Shown: positions 42,092 to 51,375, counted from the first letter of the stretch. The stretch: DNA of 64,000 nucleotides from Mixta intestinalis (GCF_009914055.1 NZ_CP028271.1:1240001-1304000), one strand, 5' to 3'. Numbers and translations are program-made. The notes: generated from the letters alone by a model not told the origin.

Positions 42092-43594
42092 TTAACGATT
42101 AATGCGGTAATAAACCTCGTTCCAGCGCAGCGCATCCTTAAAGGCGGGCAGCGTAGTATCGTTATCGATTACCATTACTTCAATGCCGTGCATCTCGCCA
42201 TACAGGCGCATATCATCCACGTCCAGCGCCTGACTGAAAACGGTATGGTGCGCGCCGCCGCCGAGGATCCAGGCTTCGGATGCGGTTGCCAGCGTCGGCT
42301 GTGCTTTCCACAGGGCGCGCGCCACCGGCAGCTTTGGCAACGGCTGCGGCTGCTCGATGGCATCTACCACGTTTACCAGCAGGCGGAAGCGGTCGCCCAT
42401 ATCGATCACGCTGGCGTTCACCGCCGGGCCTGCCGGCGTGGAGAAAATCAGGCGCGCCGGATCGGCTTTGCCGCCGATACCGAGGAACTGCACATCCAGC
42501 AGCGGCTTTTCTTCTTTAGCAATAGAAGGACAGACTTCCAGCATATGTGAGCCCAGCACCAGCTCGTTACCTGGCGAGAAGTGATAGGTGTAATCCTCCA
42601 TAAATGAAGTACCGCCGGGGCGATCGCCCGCCATAATTTTAAAAATATGCAGCAGCGCGGCGGTTTTCCAGTCACCCTCACCGGCAAAGCCGTAGCCCTG
42701 CGCCATCAGGCGCTGCACCGCCAGTCCCGGTAGCTGTTTCATACCATGCAGCGTCTGGAAGTTGGTGGTAAAGGCCTGACAGCCTTCATCATCAAGGAAA
42801 CGTTTCATGCCCAGCTCGATACGGGCGGCATCCAGCACGTTCTGGCGTTTCTCGCCGTTAACCGCAGCGACCGCGCTGAAGCGGTACTGGCTTTCGTACT
42901 CATCGACCAGCGCGCTAACGTCACCATCGCTGACCTGATTAATCACCTCAACCAGATCGCCGACGCCCCAGCCGTTCACCGCATAGCCAAACTGAATCTG
43001 TGCCGCAACCTTGTCGCCTTCGGTCACTGCCACTTCGCGCATATTGTCACCGAAACGCGCCACCTTTAGCTGCTGGCTGGCGTGGCGGGCGGCAGCGGCG
43101 CGCATCCATTTACCGAGGCGCTGGTGGCTTTGCCTGTCCTGCCAGTGTCCGGTAATGACGCTGTGCGCCAGCCCCATACGCGCGCCGATAAAGCCGAACT
43201 CGCGCCCGCCGTGCGCCGTCTGGTTCAGGTTCATAAAATCCATATCCATGCTGTCCCACGGAATTTCCGCGTTGAACTGGGTATGGAACTGTAGCAGCGG
43301 CTTATTCAGTACCGAGAGGCCGCCGATCCACATCTTTGCCGGGGAGAAGGTGTGCAGCCAGGTGATGATACCGATGCAGCTGGCGTCATGGTTGGCGTCA
43401 CGGCAGAGCGCCAGCGCCTCGTCCGGGCTTTTTACCAGTGGCTTAAGCTGCAATTTCACCGGCAGTCTGGCGTCGTGATTCAGGCCATCCACGACCTGCT
43501 GCGCATGGTCTGCCACCTGACGCAGCGTTTCCGGGCCGTACAGATGCTGGGTGCCGATCACAAACCACACGTTCAGCGAATCAAACTGTTGCAT
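42092..43594 (-). CDS. araA: L-arabinose isomerase
   Basis: At 500 residues it has the E. coli length. The Mn2+-dependent enzyme converts L-arabinose to L-ribulose. It begins FDSLNVWFVIGTQHLYGPETL; the metal-site segments TSFMEDYTYHF (Glu), GSHMLEVCPS (His) and the C-terminal GGAHHTVFSQALD (His) are present. It follows araB after 9 nt. No araD follows, unlike the E. coli araBAD operon: the GH20 gene terminator comes next. Confidence 0.97.
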   Translation of the reverse strand: MQQFDSLNVWFVIGTQHLYGPETLRQVADHAQQVVDGLNHDARLPVKLQLKPLVKSPDEALALCRDANHDASCIGIITWLHTFSPAKMWIGGLSVLNKPLLQFHTQFNAEIPWDSMDMDFMNLNQTAHGGREFGFIGARMGLAHSVITGHWQDRQSHQRLGKWMRAAAARHASQQLKVARFGDNMREVAVTEGDKVAAQIQFGYAVNGWGVGDLVEVINQVSDGDVSALVDEYESQYRFSAVAAVNGEKRQNVLDAARIELGMKRFLDDEGCQAFTTNFQTLHGMKQLPGLAVQRLMAQGYGFAGEGDWKTAALLHIFKIMAGDRPGGTSFMEDYTYHFSPGNELVLGSHMLEVCPSIAKEEKPLLDVQFLGIGGKADPARLIFSTPAGPAVNASVIDMGDRFRLLVNVVDAIEQPQPLPKLPVARALWKAQPTLATASEAWILGGGAHHTVFSQALDVDDMRLYGEMHGIEVMVIDNDTTLPAFKDALRWNEVYYRINR

Positions 43595-43603
43595 AAAAAC
43601 TCC

Positions 43604-45289
43604 TTAACTGGCGGAAGAAGGACGTGCGGCGTAATGAGGTTCGGCGGTCGCACACCACTGTTGATAACGTTGGTAAAGCTGCTGATAGCGCGCCACGCGC
43701 GCAGCATCGGGCTGGAGCGTGCGTTCAATCGGGCTGGCCATTTTGTGCTGCGCGGCGGGAACATCGGGATAAACGCCCGCGGCAACGGCGGCAAAAATCG
43801 CTGCGCCCAGCGCACAGCACTCGTCAGAGGCGACAATATCCAGCGGGCGATTCATAACATCGCAGCAGACCTGCATAATTGCCGGCGATTTACGGGCAAT
43901 GCCGCCGAGCGTCAGAATGCTCTCTACCGGGATCTGCTGTTGTTCAAAACATTCCATAATGGCGCGCGCGCCGAAGGCGGTGGCGGCAATAAAGCCGCCG
44001 AACAGTGCGGGCGCATCGGTACCGAGGTTGAGATCGGTAATCACGCCTTTCAGCCGCTGGTTGGCGAAGGGCGTACGGCGTCCGTTAAACCAGTCGAGCA
44101 CGACCGGCAGATGATCGAGCTGCGGATTAGCCACCCAGGCGTCAGTAAGCTGACGCAGCAGATCCTGGGTAAAAATATCAAGCTGAGGTTTCAGCGCAGG
44201 CTGCTGTTGCGCCAGCTGTTGCAGCGGCCAGCTCAGCAGGCGACTGAACCAGGCGTACATATCGCCAAAGGCAGACTGGCCCGCCTCAAGCCCGATAACG
44301 CCCGGCGTCACGCTGCCGTCTACCTGGCCGCAAATACCTTCAATCGCCCGGTCACCAACGCGTTCCGCATCGGCGATCAGGATGTCGCAGGTGGAAGTAC
44401 CAATCACTTTAACCAGCGTCCAGGGCTGTGCGCCGGCACCCACGGCTCCCATATGGCAGTCAAAGGCGCCGCCGGAAAGCGTTACTGCCGTAGAGAGTCC
44501 CAGGCGTTGCGCCCATTCCGCTGTCAGGGTGCCAACCGGGCGATCGGCGGTGAAGGTATCGGTAAACAACGGCACATCAAGCTGTTCGGTTAACAGCGGA
44601 TCGAGCGCATTAAGAAAATCCGCCTGCGGCAGGCCGCCCCACTGTGGATGCCACAGTGATTTATGCCCGGCGGCGCAGCGCCCACGACGAATGGCGGCGG
44701 GCGCGGTAGTACCACTCAGCAGAGCGGGCACCCAGTCGCACAGTTCGATCCAGGAAACTGCGGCGGCGCGTACCGACGCATCGCTACGAGAGATATGCAG
44801 AATTTTCGCCCAGAACCATTCGGAGGAGTAAACGCCGCCGATAAAGCGCGAATAGTCGGTAAAACGCCCGCTGTGGCAGAGCCGGTTAATCTCTTCCGCC
44901 TCTTCAATGGCGGTGTGGTCTTTCCATAATACAAACATCGCATTCGGGTTATCGGCAAACTCCGGGCGCAGCGCCAGCACCTGGCCGTCACGGTCGATGG
45001 GGGCCGGCGTGGAGCCGGTAGAATCAACGCCGATACCGACCACCGCTGCACGCTCTGCTGCGCTCAGGCGTGAAACCACGCCGCGAATGGCGTTTTCCAG
45101 CGCGTCAATATAATCCTGTGGATGATGTCGAAACTGGCTTGCCTGCGGCACCGAATAGCGGCCCGCCAGCCAGCGCGTATAGGGTGCCACCTCTTTTTGT
45201 AGTTCCTCACCGCTTTGGCAGTCTACCGCCAGGGCGCGAACCGAATCGCTGCCAAAGTCCAGACCAATCGTTATGGCACCAGCACGCAT
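43604..45289 (-). CDS. araB: ribulokinase
   Basis: The 561-residue FGGY-family kinase phosphorylates L-ribulose. The N-terminal phosphate loop is ITIGLDFGSDSVRALAVDC. Further blocks are GIGVDSTGSTPAPID, VLWKDHTA, SSEWFWAKILH, IGTSTCDILIAD, DWFNGRRTP and GGIARKSPAIMQ. The start at 45289 has GGAG upstream; the longer frame to 45313 is unsupported. AraC half-sites lie 140-175 bp upstream. Confidence 0.96.
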   Translation of the reverse strand: MRAGAITIGLDFGSDSVRALAVDCQSGEELQKEVAPYTRWLAGRYSVPQASQFRHHPQDYIDALENAIRGVVSRLSAAERAAVVGIGVDSTGSTPAPIDRDGQVLALRPEFADNPNAMFVLWKDHTAIEEAEEINRLCHSGRFTDYSRFIGGVYSSEWFWAKILHISRSDASVRAAAVSWIELCDWVPALLSGTTAPAAIRRGRCAAGHKSLWHPQWGGLPQADFLNALDPLLTEQLDVPLFTDTFTADRPVGTLTAEWAQRLGLSTAVTLSGGAFDCHMGAVGAGAQPWTLVKVIGTSTCDILIADAERVGDRAIEGICGQVDGSVTPGVIGLEAGQSAFGDMYAWFSRLLSWPLQQLAQQQPALKPQLDIFTQDLLRQLTDAWVANPQLDHLPVVLDWFNGRRTPFANQRLKGVITDLNLGTDAPALFGGFIAATAFGARAIMECFEQQQIPVESILTLGGIARKSPAIMQVCCDVMNRPLDIVASDECCALGAAIFAAVAAGVYPDVPAAQHKMASPIERTLQPDAARVARYQQLYQRYQQWCATAEPHYAARPSSAS

Positions 45290-45426
45290 TCGGGCTCTCC
45301 TGTTAATGAACAATTGCAGCTTCTGAGACTAAAAAGCGCGCCGTTTTTTAGTTAGCCCTGGCTGGCTGCAAATATGTACTTTTCTGCCGTGGTCGGAGGA
45401 ACTGTGAGGGGGATCAAAAGTTAATA

Positions 45427-45464
45427 GACGGTTAAAGTTGCTAAATGTATGGATTTTATTGCTG
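45427..45464 (-). promoter_or_regulatory. AraC I1-I2 half-sites of araBA
   Basis: On the minus strand, CAGCAATAAAATCCATA (45448-45464) resembles E. coli araI1 (TAGCATTTTTATCCATA), and TAGCAACTTTAACCGTC (45427-45443) resembles araI2. The two are direct repeats 21 bp apart, the same spacing as in E. coli, and the second should overlap the araB -35. Confidence 0.75.
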
Positions 45465-45475
45465 TAGTTTTGTGT

Positions 45476-45491
45476 TGTGATACCGCTCTAC
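45476..45491. promoter_or_regulatory. weak CRP-like site at araBA
   Basis: TGTGA-TACCGC-TCTAC has one perfect CRP arm and a poor second arm. It lies on the far side of I1, as the E. coli araBAD CRP site does. Confidence 0.35.
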
Positions 45492-45578
45492 ATTTCCTGC
45501 TGCGTTTCCCGCTAAAACTAGCCCAGCGTTTGTTCAGCTATCGAACAATCCGCGCGCTAATTCACTGATTTTTCGTTT

Positions 45579-45613
45579 TTGACGCGTTTTTTAACCGATT
45601 GGTATCGCTTACA
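45579..45613 (+). promoter_or_regulatory. araF promoter with GalR-like operator
   Basis: -35 TTGACG (45579-45584) and -10 TATCGC (45603-45608) are 18 bp apart. The operator-like TGGTATCGCTTACA (45600-45613) covers the -10 and differs from the E. coli galO core TGGTAGCGGTTACA in two bases. Confidence 0.55.
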
Positions 45614-45660
45614 CCGTTTTGTTACACGAGACGAAAAAAACTACTGCACCGGAGAGGATC

Positions 45661-46644
45661 ATGCACAAATTCACTAAAGCGTTAGCCGCCATAGGTCTTG
45701 CTGCCGCTATGTCACATTCCGCTATCGCCGATACCATGAAACTGGGTTTTCTGGTTAAGCAGCCGGAAGAACCCTGGTTCCAGACCGAATGGAAGTTTGC
45801 CGATAAAGCGGGGAAAGATTTGGGCTTCGAGGTGATCAAGATCGCGGTGCCGGACGGCGAAAAAACGCTAAACGCCATCGACAGCCTGGCGGCCAGCGGT
45901 GCAAAAGGCTTTGTGATCTGTACGCCCGATCCCAAGCTCGGTTCGGCCATTATGGCGAAGGCGCGTAGCTACGATCTGAAGGTGATTGCGGTAGACGATC
46001 AGTTTGTTACTGCCAAAGGTAAGCCGATGGAGAGTGTGCCGCTGGTGATGATGGCTGCGACCAAGATCGGTGAGCGTCAGGGGCAGGAACTGTATAAAGA
46101 GATGCAGAAACGCGGCTGGGATGTGAAAACCTCAGCGGTGATGGCGATCACCGCCAACGAACTGGATACCGCCCGCCGCCGCACCGGTGGTTCTATGGCG
46201 GCGCTGAAGGCCGCCGGTTTCCCGGAAAAACAGATCTATCAGGTGCCCACCAAATCCAATGATATTCCCGGCGCCTTTGATGCCGCCAACTCGCTGCTGG
46301 TGCAGCATCCTGAAGTGAAACACTGGCTGATTGTCGGCATGAACGATAACACCGTGCTGGGCGGCGTACGCGCCACCGAAGGGCAGGGATTTAAAGCGCC
46401 GGATGTGATCGGTATCGGTATTAACGGCGTGGATGCCATCAGCGAACTTTCCAAAGGGCAGCCGACCGGCTTCTATGGCTCGCTGTTGCCCAGTCCGGAC
46501 GTACACGGCTACAAAAGTATTCAGATGCTTTACAACTGGACAACCAAAGGCGAAGAACCGGCAAAATTTACCGAAGTGACCGATGTGGTGCTGATTACGC
46601 GCGACAACTTTAAAGCGGAGCTGGCGAAGAAAGGATTGATGTAA
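45661..46644 (+). CDS. araF: L-arabinose-binding periplasmic protein AraF
   Basis: The 327-residue protein has a signal peptide (cleavage after AIA, about residue 21) and a type I periplasmic-binding fold. Conserved segments are KLGFLVKQPEEPWFQTEWKFAD, VIKIAVPDGEKTLNAIDSL, CTPDPKLG, VDDQFV and NDNTVLGGVRATEGQG. It matches E. coli AraF (329 residues). The start at 45661 has GGAGAGG 5-9 nt before it. The longer frame from 45619 is not preferred. Confidence 0.96.
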   Translation: MHKFTKALAAIGLAAAMSHSAIADTMKLGFLVKQPEEPWFQTEWKFADKAGKDLGFEVIKIAVPDGEKTLNAIDSLAASGAKGFVICTPDPKLGSAIMAKARSYDLKVIAVDDQFVTAKGKPMESVPLVMMAATKIGERQGQELYKEMQKRGWDVKTSAVMAITANELDTARRRTGGSMAALKAAGFPEKQIYQVPTKSNDIPGAFDAANSLLVQHPEVKHWLIVGMNDNTVLGGVRATEGQGFKAPDVIGIGINGVDAISELSKGQPTGFYGSLLPSPDVHGYKSIQMLYNWTTKGEEPAKFTEVTDVVLITRDNFKAELAKKGLM

Positions 46645-46720
46645 CCGGTGCGGGCGGTAAGGGCCGTCCGTTTCTCTACGCGCCGGACGGTCGGCGTTTA
46701 TTCAACACAACGGAGACACC

Positions 46721-48244
46721 ATGAACACTGATTCAGCTTTTCTGTCGTTTCATGGCATCAGTAAATCCTTTCCCGGCGTGAAGGCACTACAGGATATCAG
46801 CTTTCACTGTCGTGCAGGCGAAGTGCATGCGCTGATGGGTGAGAACGGTGCGGGTAAATCGACGCTGCTGAAAATTCTCAGCGGCAGCTATCAGCCGAGC
46901 GGCGGCGCTATTCAGATTCAGGGGCGTACGGTCAGCTTCAGCCATACCACCGATGCGCTGAATGCGGGCGTGGCGATTATTTACCAGGAGTTACATCTGG
47001 TGCCGGAAATGAGCGTGGCGGAGAACATCTATCTGGGGCAGCTGCCGCAGCGCGGCGGCCTGGTCAACCGTAAGCTGCTGCGCTACGAGGCGGGGCTACA
47101 GCTTAAAAACCTGGGGATGGATATCGATCCCGATACGCCGCTGAAATATCTCTCGCTGGGCCAGTGGCAGATGGTGGAAATTGCCAAGGCGCTGGCGCGC
47201 AACGCCAAAATTATTGCCTTTGACGAGCCAACCAGTTCGCTGTCGGCGCGTGAAATCGAACAGCTGTTTCGTGTGATCCGCCAGCTACGGGCGGAAGGGC
47301 GTGTGGTGCTGTATGTCTCGCACCGCATGGAGGAAATCTTTGCGCTGAGCGATGCGATTACCGTCTTTAAAGATGGCCGCTATGTGCGCACCTTCGATGA
47401 TGTGCCGAATACCAGCCATGACATGCTGGTGCAGGCGATGGTGGGACGTGACCTCGGTGATGTCTATGGCTATGCGCCGCGCGAACATGGCCCGGTGCGT
47501 TTGCAGCTGGAAGGTGTCCATGCGCAGGGCGTAAGAATGCCGGTTTCGCTCAGCGTGCGCGCCGGAGAAATCGTCGGTCTGTTTGGGCTGGTGGGTGCCG
47601 GACGCAGCGAGCTGATGAAAGGGCTGTTTGGTGCCACGCGCCTGAAGGCGGGCCGGGTGCTGCTGGATGGCCAGGCGCTGACCATTAACGAGCCTGCGCA
47701 CGCGATCCGCGCCGGGATCTTACTCTGTCCGGAGGATCGCAAGGCGGACGGCATTATTCCGGTGCACTCGGTACGCGATAATATCAATATCTCTGCCCGT
47801 CGTAATAACCTCTCGGCGGGCTGTCTGATCGATCATCGCTGGGAGGCGAGCAACGCCGATAAGCATATCCGTTCGCTGAATATCAAAACGCCCAGCGCCG
47901 ATCAGCTGATTATGAACCTCTCCGGCGGCAACCAGCAGAAGGCGATTCTGGGGCGCTGGCTGTCGGAAGAGATGAAAGTCATTCTGCTTGATGAGCCGAC
48001 ACGCGGTATTGATGTCGGCGCTAAGCATGAAATCTACAGCCTGATCTACGCGCTGGCACGTCAGGGAATCGCCGTGCTGTTCGCTTCCAGCGATCTGCCG
48101 GAGGTGATGGGGCTGGCCGATCGGATTCTGGTCATGCGCGAAGGTGAGATTGCCGGAGAACTGTTACATGACGAGGCGACGGAGCAGCTGACGCTGAGCC
48201 TTGCCATGCCGAAAAACACGCAACAGACGGCCGCCGTGGCCTGA
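46721..48244 (+). CDS. araG: L-arabinose ABC transporter, ATP-binding protein AraG
   Basis: The 507-residue protein has two ABC domains. The first: Walker A GENGAGKST (about residue 42), signature LSLGQWQMVEIAKAL, Walker B IAFDEPTSSLSARE. The second: degenerate Walker A (GLVGAGRSELMKGLFG), LSGGNQQKAILGRW and VILLDEPTRGIDVGAKHEI. It is close to E. coli AraG (504) and follows araF. Confidence 0.95.
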   Translation: MNTDSAFLSFHGISKSFPGVKALQDISFHCRAGEVHALMGENGAGKSTLLKILSGSYQPSGGAIQIQGRTVSFSHTTDALNAGVAIIYQELHLVPEMSVAENIYLGQLPQRGGLVNRKLLRYEAGLQLKNLGMDIDPDTPLKYLSLGQWQMVEIAKALARNAKIIAFDEPTSSLSAREIEQLFRVIRQLRAEGRVVLYVSHRMEEIFALSDAITVFKDGRYVRTFDDVPNTSHDMLVQAMVGRDLGDVYGYAPREHGPVRLQLEGVHAQGVRMPVSLSVRAGEIVGLFGLVGAGRSELMKGLFGATRLKAGRVLLDGQALTINEPAHAIRAGILLCPEDRKADGIIPVHSVRDNINISARRNNLSAGCLIDHRWEASNADKHIRSLNIKTPSADQLIMNLSGGNQQKAILGRWLSEEMKVILLDEPTRGIDVGAKHEIYSLIYALARQGIAVLFASSDLPEVMGLADRILVMREGEIAGELLHDEATEQLTLSLAMPKNTQQTAAVA

Positions 48245-48259
48245 TGCAGGAGTAACGCT

Positions 48260-49246
48260 ATGTCTTCATCCACGACTTCAAACACGCCGCCGGTAACGCG
48301 CTCTGGTTTCCGTTTCGGGCGTATCTGGGATAACTTCGGCATGCTGGTGGTTTTCGCGGTGCTGTTTCTCGCCTGCGTGCTGTTTATTCCTAATTTTGGC
48401 AGCTTTATCAATATGAAAGGGCTGGGGCTGGCGATGTCGATGTCCGGCATGGTGGCGTGCGGCATGCTGTTCTGCCTCGCCTCCGGGGATTTCGATCTCT
48501 CCGTCGCCTCAGTTATCGCCTGTGCGGGCGTGACCACTGCGGTGGTGATCAATATGAGCGAAAGCCTGTGGCTTGGCATCGGTGCCGGGCTGCTGTTGGG
48601 CGTGCTCTGCGGCTTTGTTAACGGCTTCGTGATCGCCAAACTGAAGATCAACGCGCTGATTACCACCCTGGCGACGATGCAGATCGTGCGCGGCCTCGCC
48701 TATATTTTCTCGGATGGGAAAGCAGTAGGCATTGAAGATGAGCGCTTCTTTGAACTGGGTTATGCAACCTGGTTTGGTCTGCCGGCACCGATCTGGCTGA
48801 CTATCGGCACCATGATTATTTTTGGCTTCCTGCTGAATAAAACCACCTTCGGACGTAATACGCTGGCTATCGGCGGTAATGAGGAAGCGGCGCGGCTGGC
48901 GGGCGTGCCGGTGGTACGTACCCGAATTATTATCTTTATCCTTTCCGGCCTGGTATCCGCTGCGGCAGGCATTATTCTTGCCTCGCGTATGACCAGCGGT
49001 CAGCCGATGACCTCGCTGGGCTATGAGCTGATCGTCATCTCGGCGTGCGTGCTGGGCGGCGTTTCGCTGAAGGGCGGCATCGGCAAAATTTCGTATGTGG
49101 TTGCCGGCGTGCTAATCCTGGGCACCGTTGAGAACGCGATGAACCTGCTTAACATCTCACCTTTTTCTCAATATGTGGTGCGCGGTCTGATTCTGCTGGC
49201 GGCGGTGATTTTTGACCGCTATAAACAGAGTCATAAAGCTGCCTGA
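48260..49246 (+). CDS. araH: L-arabinose ABC transporter, permease AraH
   Basis: This 328-residue inner-membrane permease has about nine helices. The family motif ASGDFDLSVASVIACAGV is near residue 75, and LGGVSLKGGIGKISYVVAGVLILGTVENAMNL lies at the C-terminal end. It has the same size as E. coli AraH (328). It completes the araFGH high-affinity importer. Confidence 0.95.
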   Translation: MSSSTTSNTPPVTRSGFRFGRIWDNFGMLVVFAVLFLACVLFIPNFGSFINMKGLGLAMSMSGMVACGMLFCLASGDFDLSVASVIACAGVTTAVVINMSESLWLGIGAGLLLGVLCGFVNGFVIAKLKINALITTLATMQIVRGLAYIFSDGKAVGIEDERFFELGYATWFGLPAPIWLTIGTMIIFGFLLNKTTFGRNTLAIGGNEEAARLAGVPVVRTRIIIFILSGLVSAAAGIILASRMTSGQPMTSLGYELIVISACVLGGVSLKGGIGKISYVVAGVLILGTVENAMNLLNISPFSQYVVRGLILLAAVIFDRYKQSHKAA

Positions 49247-49299
49247 TGGTTGCGGGCGGCAGAGGCTGCCCGCGTTGCCTGATGCTTCGGAGGTTTATT

Positions 49300-50222
49300 A
49301 TGTATCATCGTCAACCGATAGAGTCACAGCCTAACCCTCTGCTGCCGGGTTATCCCTTTAACGCCTGGCTGGTGGCCGGGCTGACGCCAATCAGTGCAGG
49401 CGGCGCGCGCTCGATTTTTCAATCGATCGTCCACACGGCATGAAAGGTTACATTATTAACCTGACGATTAAAGGGCGGGGAAGGGTATTTGACGGCGATG
49501 CGGCGTTTGACTGCGAGCCGGGGGATATGCTGTTGTTTCAGCCGAAAACGCCCCATTTTTATGGACGTGCGCCGGACAGCGACAACTGGTATCACCGCTG
49601 GATCTACTTTCGTCCACGCGCCTACTGGCATGACTGGCTGCGCTGGCAGGATGAAACCCAGGGCGTCGGGCGTTTACGCCTGCCGGAATCGCTGCGCGGC
49701 GAGTTTGATCGCCTGTTTGCCAATATTGAGCAGACGCACAACTCCGGGCGACGCTTTGCTGAAGAACTGGCGATGAACCTGCTGGAGCGGCTGCTGCTGC
49801 GGGCGGTGGAAGAAGATCCGCGCTCGCACCAGCAGATCCGCGATCCGCGTATTATTGAAGCCTGCCAGTATGTGACCAACAACCTGGCCGGTGAGCTGAA
49901 GATTGATGCGGTGGCGAAGCACGTTTGCCTGTCACCGTCGCGTCTGGCGCATCTGTTTCGTGAGCAGATGGGGGTGAATCTGCTGCGCTGGCGTGAGGAT
50001 CAGCGCGTTATTCGCGCCAGGCTGCTGCTGCAAACTACCCAGGAACCGATTGCCTCTATCGGGCGAGAGGTGGGCTATGACGATCAGCTCTATTTTTCCC
50101 GTGTGTTTCGCAAGCGTGTCGGCGTCAGCCCCAGTGATTTTCGTCGCCGCAGTCAGGATGCGCACGACGCGCTGGTAGCGCAGGAGACCTGGCAGCTGCC
50201 GCGCCGCGCCGGTGAAGCGTAG
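49300..50222 (+). pseudogene. araC: araC, arabinose regulator with a frameshift
   Basis: The first frame (49300-49443, 47 residues: ..PNPLLPGYPFNAWLVAGLTPISAGG) matches the E. coli AraC N-terminal arm and first strands. It then shifts out of frame at the (GC)4 tract 49403-49410 and stops. The second frame resumes with LDFSIDRPHGMKGYIINLTIKG, the next AraC residues, and runs to 50222 with the full C-terminal helix-turn-helix domain (HVCLSPSRLAHLFREQ, IASIGREVGYDDQLYFSRVF). Removing two bases from the tract restores one frame of about 306 codons (E. coli 292). The stop of frame 1 overlaps an ATG (ATGA, 49440-49443), so a 260-residue protein lacking the arm could still be made. Confidence 0.85.
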
Positions 50223-50367
50223 ATTTATACTCTTTTTAACCATATCCGCCGTAGAGCGAACAATTAACCAGCGTTCGGTTTAACATCTTGCGCAATTGTC
50301 TGGCATAGTTGCGCAACTTATTTTTATACTACTCTGCACTTTACTTAACATCGCAAGAGAGTGCTTC

Positions 50368-51366
50368 ATGATTGACTCCCGCCTTCCGCTTACCGACATT
50401 CATCGCCACCTTGACGGCAATATCCGCGCCTCCACCATTCTTGACCTGGGCCGTGAATTTAATATCGCGCTGCCCGCCAGCGATCTGGAAGCACTACGCC
50501 CGCATGTGCAGGTGGTAGAAAATCAACCGGATCTGGTGAGCTTTTTGCAGAAGCTCGACTGGGGCGTAAAGGTGCTTGGATCGCTGGAAGCCTGTCGTCG
50601 CGTGGCGCTGGAAAATGTGGAGGATGCGGCGCGTGCCGGTATTCATTACGCCGAGCTGCGTTTCTCTCCGGGCTACATGGCAATGAATCATAAGCTGCCA
50701 ATCGCAGGTGTGGTGGAGGCGGTGATTGATGGCGTGCGCGCAGGCTGTCAGCAACATCATATCGATGTGCGCCTGATCGGCATTATGAGCCGCACCTTTG
50801 GCGAAGAAGCCTGCCTGAATGAACTGGACGGTTTGCTGGCACACCGCGACGGTATTACCGCAGTCGATCTGGCTGGCGATGAGCTGGGCTTTCCCGGCAG
50901 TGAGTTCCTCAGCCACTTTAACCGCGCGCGCGATGCCGGTTTTCGCGTAACGGTACATGCGGGCGAGGCGGCAGGCCCGGAAAGCATCTGGCAGGCGATT
51001 CGTGAACTGGGTGCGGAACGTATCGGGCACGGCGTCAAAGCGGTTGAAGATCCGGCACTGATGGATTTCCTTGCTGAACAGGGTATCGGCATCGAATCCT
51101 GTCTGACGTCTAATATCCAGACCAGCACCGTGGCGCAGCTTTCCCACCATCCGCTGGTAAAATTCCTCGATCACGGTATTCTGGCTACGCTGAATACTGA
51201 CGATCCGGCGGTACAGGGAATTGAGCTTGCCCATGAGTATCAGGTAGCGGCACCGCAGGCGGGGTTGACGGCGGCGCATATGCGTCAGGCACAGGAGAAT
51301 GGCCTGACGATCGCTTTCCTGAGCGAAGAGGAGAAACAGCGTATTCGTCAGCGTGTAGCAGGTTAA
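50368..51366 (+). CDS. add: adenosine deaminase
   Basis: This 332-residue cytoplasmic Zn enzyme deaminates adenosine to inosine. Metal and catalytic segments are TDIHRHLDGN, VTVHAGEAAGPES (catalytic Glu), RIGHGVK (His) and NTDDPAVQG (Asp). The start at 50368 (MIDSRLPLTD) aligns with E. coli. The longer frame from 50296 is not preferred. It marks the return to backbone after the sugar block. Confidence 0.97.
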   Translation: MIDSRLPLTDIHRHLDGNIRASTILDLGREFNIALPASDLEALRPHVQVVENQPDLVSFLQKLDWGVKVLGSLEACRRVALENVEDAARAGIHYAELRFSPGYMAMNHKLPIAGVVEAVIDGVRAGCQQHHIDVRLIGIMSRTFGEEACLNELDGLLAHRDGITAVDLAGDELGFPGSEFLSHFNRARDAGFRVTVHAGEAAGPESIWQAIRELGAERIGHGVKAVEDPALMDFLAEQGIGIESCLTSNIQTSTVAQLSHHPLVKFLDHGILATLNTDDPAVQGIELAHEYQVAAPQAGLTAAHMRQAQENGLTIAFLSEEEKQRIRQRVAG

Positions 51367-51375
51367 AGTAAAAAA

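Larger units (their letters stand above)
45290..45660. other. araB-araF divergent control region
   Basis: A 371-bp region that carries the araBA AraC sites (45427-45464), a weak CRP-like site (45476-45491) and the araF promoter with a GalR-like operator. It contains no CDS. Confidence 0.75.

Noticed and set aside
43352..44593. A 413-codon open frame opposite araA-araB
   Set aside because: It crosses the ends of two well-supported genes on the other strand and has no recognisable domain.
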